DNA of 64,000 nt from Pontimicrobium aquaticum (GTDB lineage Bacteria > Bacteroidota > Bacteroidia > Flavobacteriales > Flavobacteriaceae), in contig NZ_SUPL01000005.1 in assembly GCF_005047595.1 (NCBI RefSeq), forward strand, positions 243,262 to 307,261. Direction: 5' to 3'. This document shows positions 63,878 through 64,000 of the stretch, one piece after another. Both the position numbers and the translations under genes were made by a program. Under the pieces are notes generated by a model that was given only the letters and a program-made list of their open reading frames with translations, was not told the DNA's origin and ran no database searches. Every line of letters begins with the position of its first letter. Within the stretch, counting starts at the first letter, position 1.

Positions 63878-64000
63878 TGTCCCGTCCTGAAATAAGTTGA
63901 CACAAAAACGACTTATTATGAAAGACAAAGAGCAATCAAGAGTTAAGCGTACTCAGCGCGATTATAATTTGGGCTTTAAATTAGCAGTAGTATCGCAAGT
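63878..64000 (+). mobile_element. Left end of an IS3-type insertion sequence
   Basis: TGTCCCGTCCTGAAATAAGT followed by TGACAC is the terminal-repeat-like start of IS150/IS3-group elements. The transposase reading frame begins 40 bp in. The element runs out of the window. Confidence 0.75.
63918..64000 (+). CDS. IS3-family transposase OrfA, N-terminal fragment
   Basis: 27 residues visible, starting MKDKEQSRVKRTQRDYNLGF, the usual start of flavobacterial IS3 OrfA with its helix-turn-helix coming next. Cut by the window end. Confidence 0.75.
   Translation, partial: MKDKEQSRVKRTQRDYNLGFKLAVVSQ

Overview
The window is low-GC DNA from a member of the Flavobacteriaceae (phylum Bacteroidota). Support comes from type IX secretion (T9SS) C-terminal sorting domains, a DUF2807/GIN-domain protein, TonB-dependent-receptor-type and OmpA-type outer-membrane proteins, lipoproteins, TAnnTTTG-type -7 promoter elements in front of many genes, and a typical flavobacterial housekeeping content. 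No species can be named from the sequence alone.

Layout. (1) About 1-39.5 kb is core chromosome: gltX, a stomatin-like SPFH gene, glnS/folB as a divergent pair, tRNA-Cys, a LysE-type exporter, a GIN-domain protein, rnr, a short T9SS-sorted repeat protein without a normal start codon, a 600-bp AT-rich gap holding a perfect DnaA-box sequence, rpiB, a CDF metal transporter, an ElaA-type acetyltransferase, an OmpA protein, an S41 protease with rnpA, a GCS2-CBS/aspartoacylase pair, M1 and S8 peptidases (the S8 gene has an in-frame stop), an MBL hydrolase, a CPA1 antiporter, a T9SS propeller protein, lepA, a TonB-receptor-like protein, PD40 and M28 lipoproteins, dusB, a LolE-like permease with rbfA, and mce. 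(2) 39.5-55.06 kb is a genomic island in the 3' end of tRNA-Met(CAT). A tyrosine recombinase follows the tRNA. A 32-bp perfect copy of the tRNA 3' end recurs at 52420 and a degraded third copy lies at 55029, so the island looks like two elements in tandem. (3) 55.3-63.8 kb is core again: a small Pro-rich membrane protein, ribE, pdxA, the DUF177-rpmF-fabH-accB-accC block, an FAD oxidoreductase, a Gre-like protein and an ABC ATPase. The window ends in the left end of an IS3-type insertion sequence.

The most interesting part is the five-gene block at 47479-52339, packed against the right att site of the first element. All five genes are on the + strand with gaps of 9 bp or less, or overlaps, and a TATCTTTG element sits just before the first gene. 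They encode a D12-class adenine DNA methyltransferase, a chorismate-lyase (UbiC/DUF98)-like protein, a two-TM protein with a degenerate phospholipase-D-like domain, a clear homologue of the archaeal GHMP-fold enzyme beta-ribofuranosylaminobenzene-5'-phosphate synthase (MptG, of methanopterin synthesis), and a three-domain fusion of a Ham1/RdgB-type non-canonical NTP pyrophosphatase, a P-loop kinase and a winged helix. No other methanopterin gene is present. Read as a pathway, this suggests chorismate to 4-hydroxybenzoate to an aryl C-ribonucleotide that is then phosphorylated and/or policed by the kinase-Ham1 fusion. That would be an island-borne nucleotide-analogue system, possibly in phage defence. 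The family calls rest on motifs; the pathway and purpose are inference.

Other points: gltX carries two in-frame insertions that look like dispersed repeats; a scrambled copy of the tRNA-Cys 3' half lies just behind the tRNA; and glnS has a long C-terminal extension.
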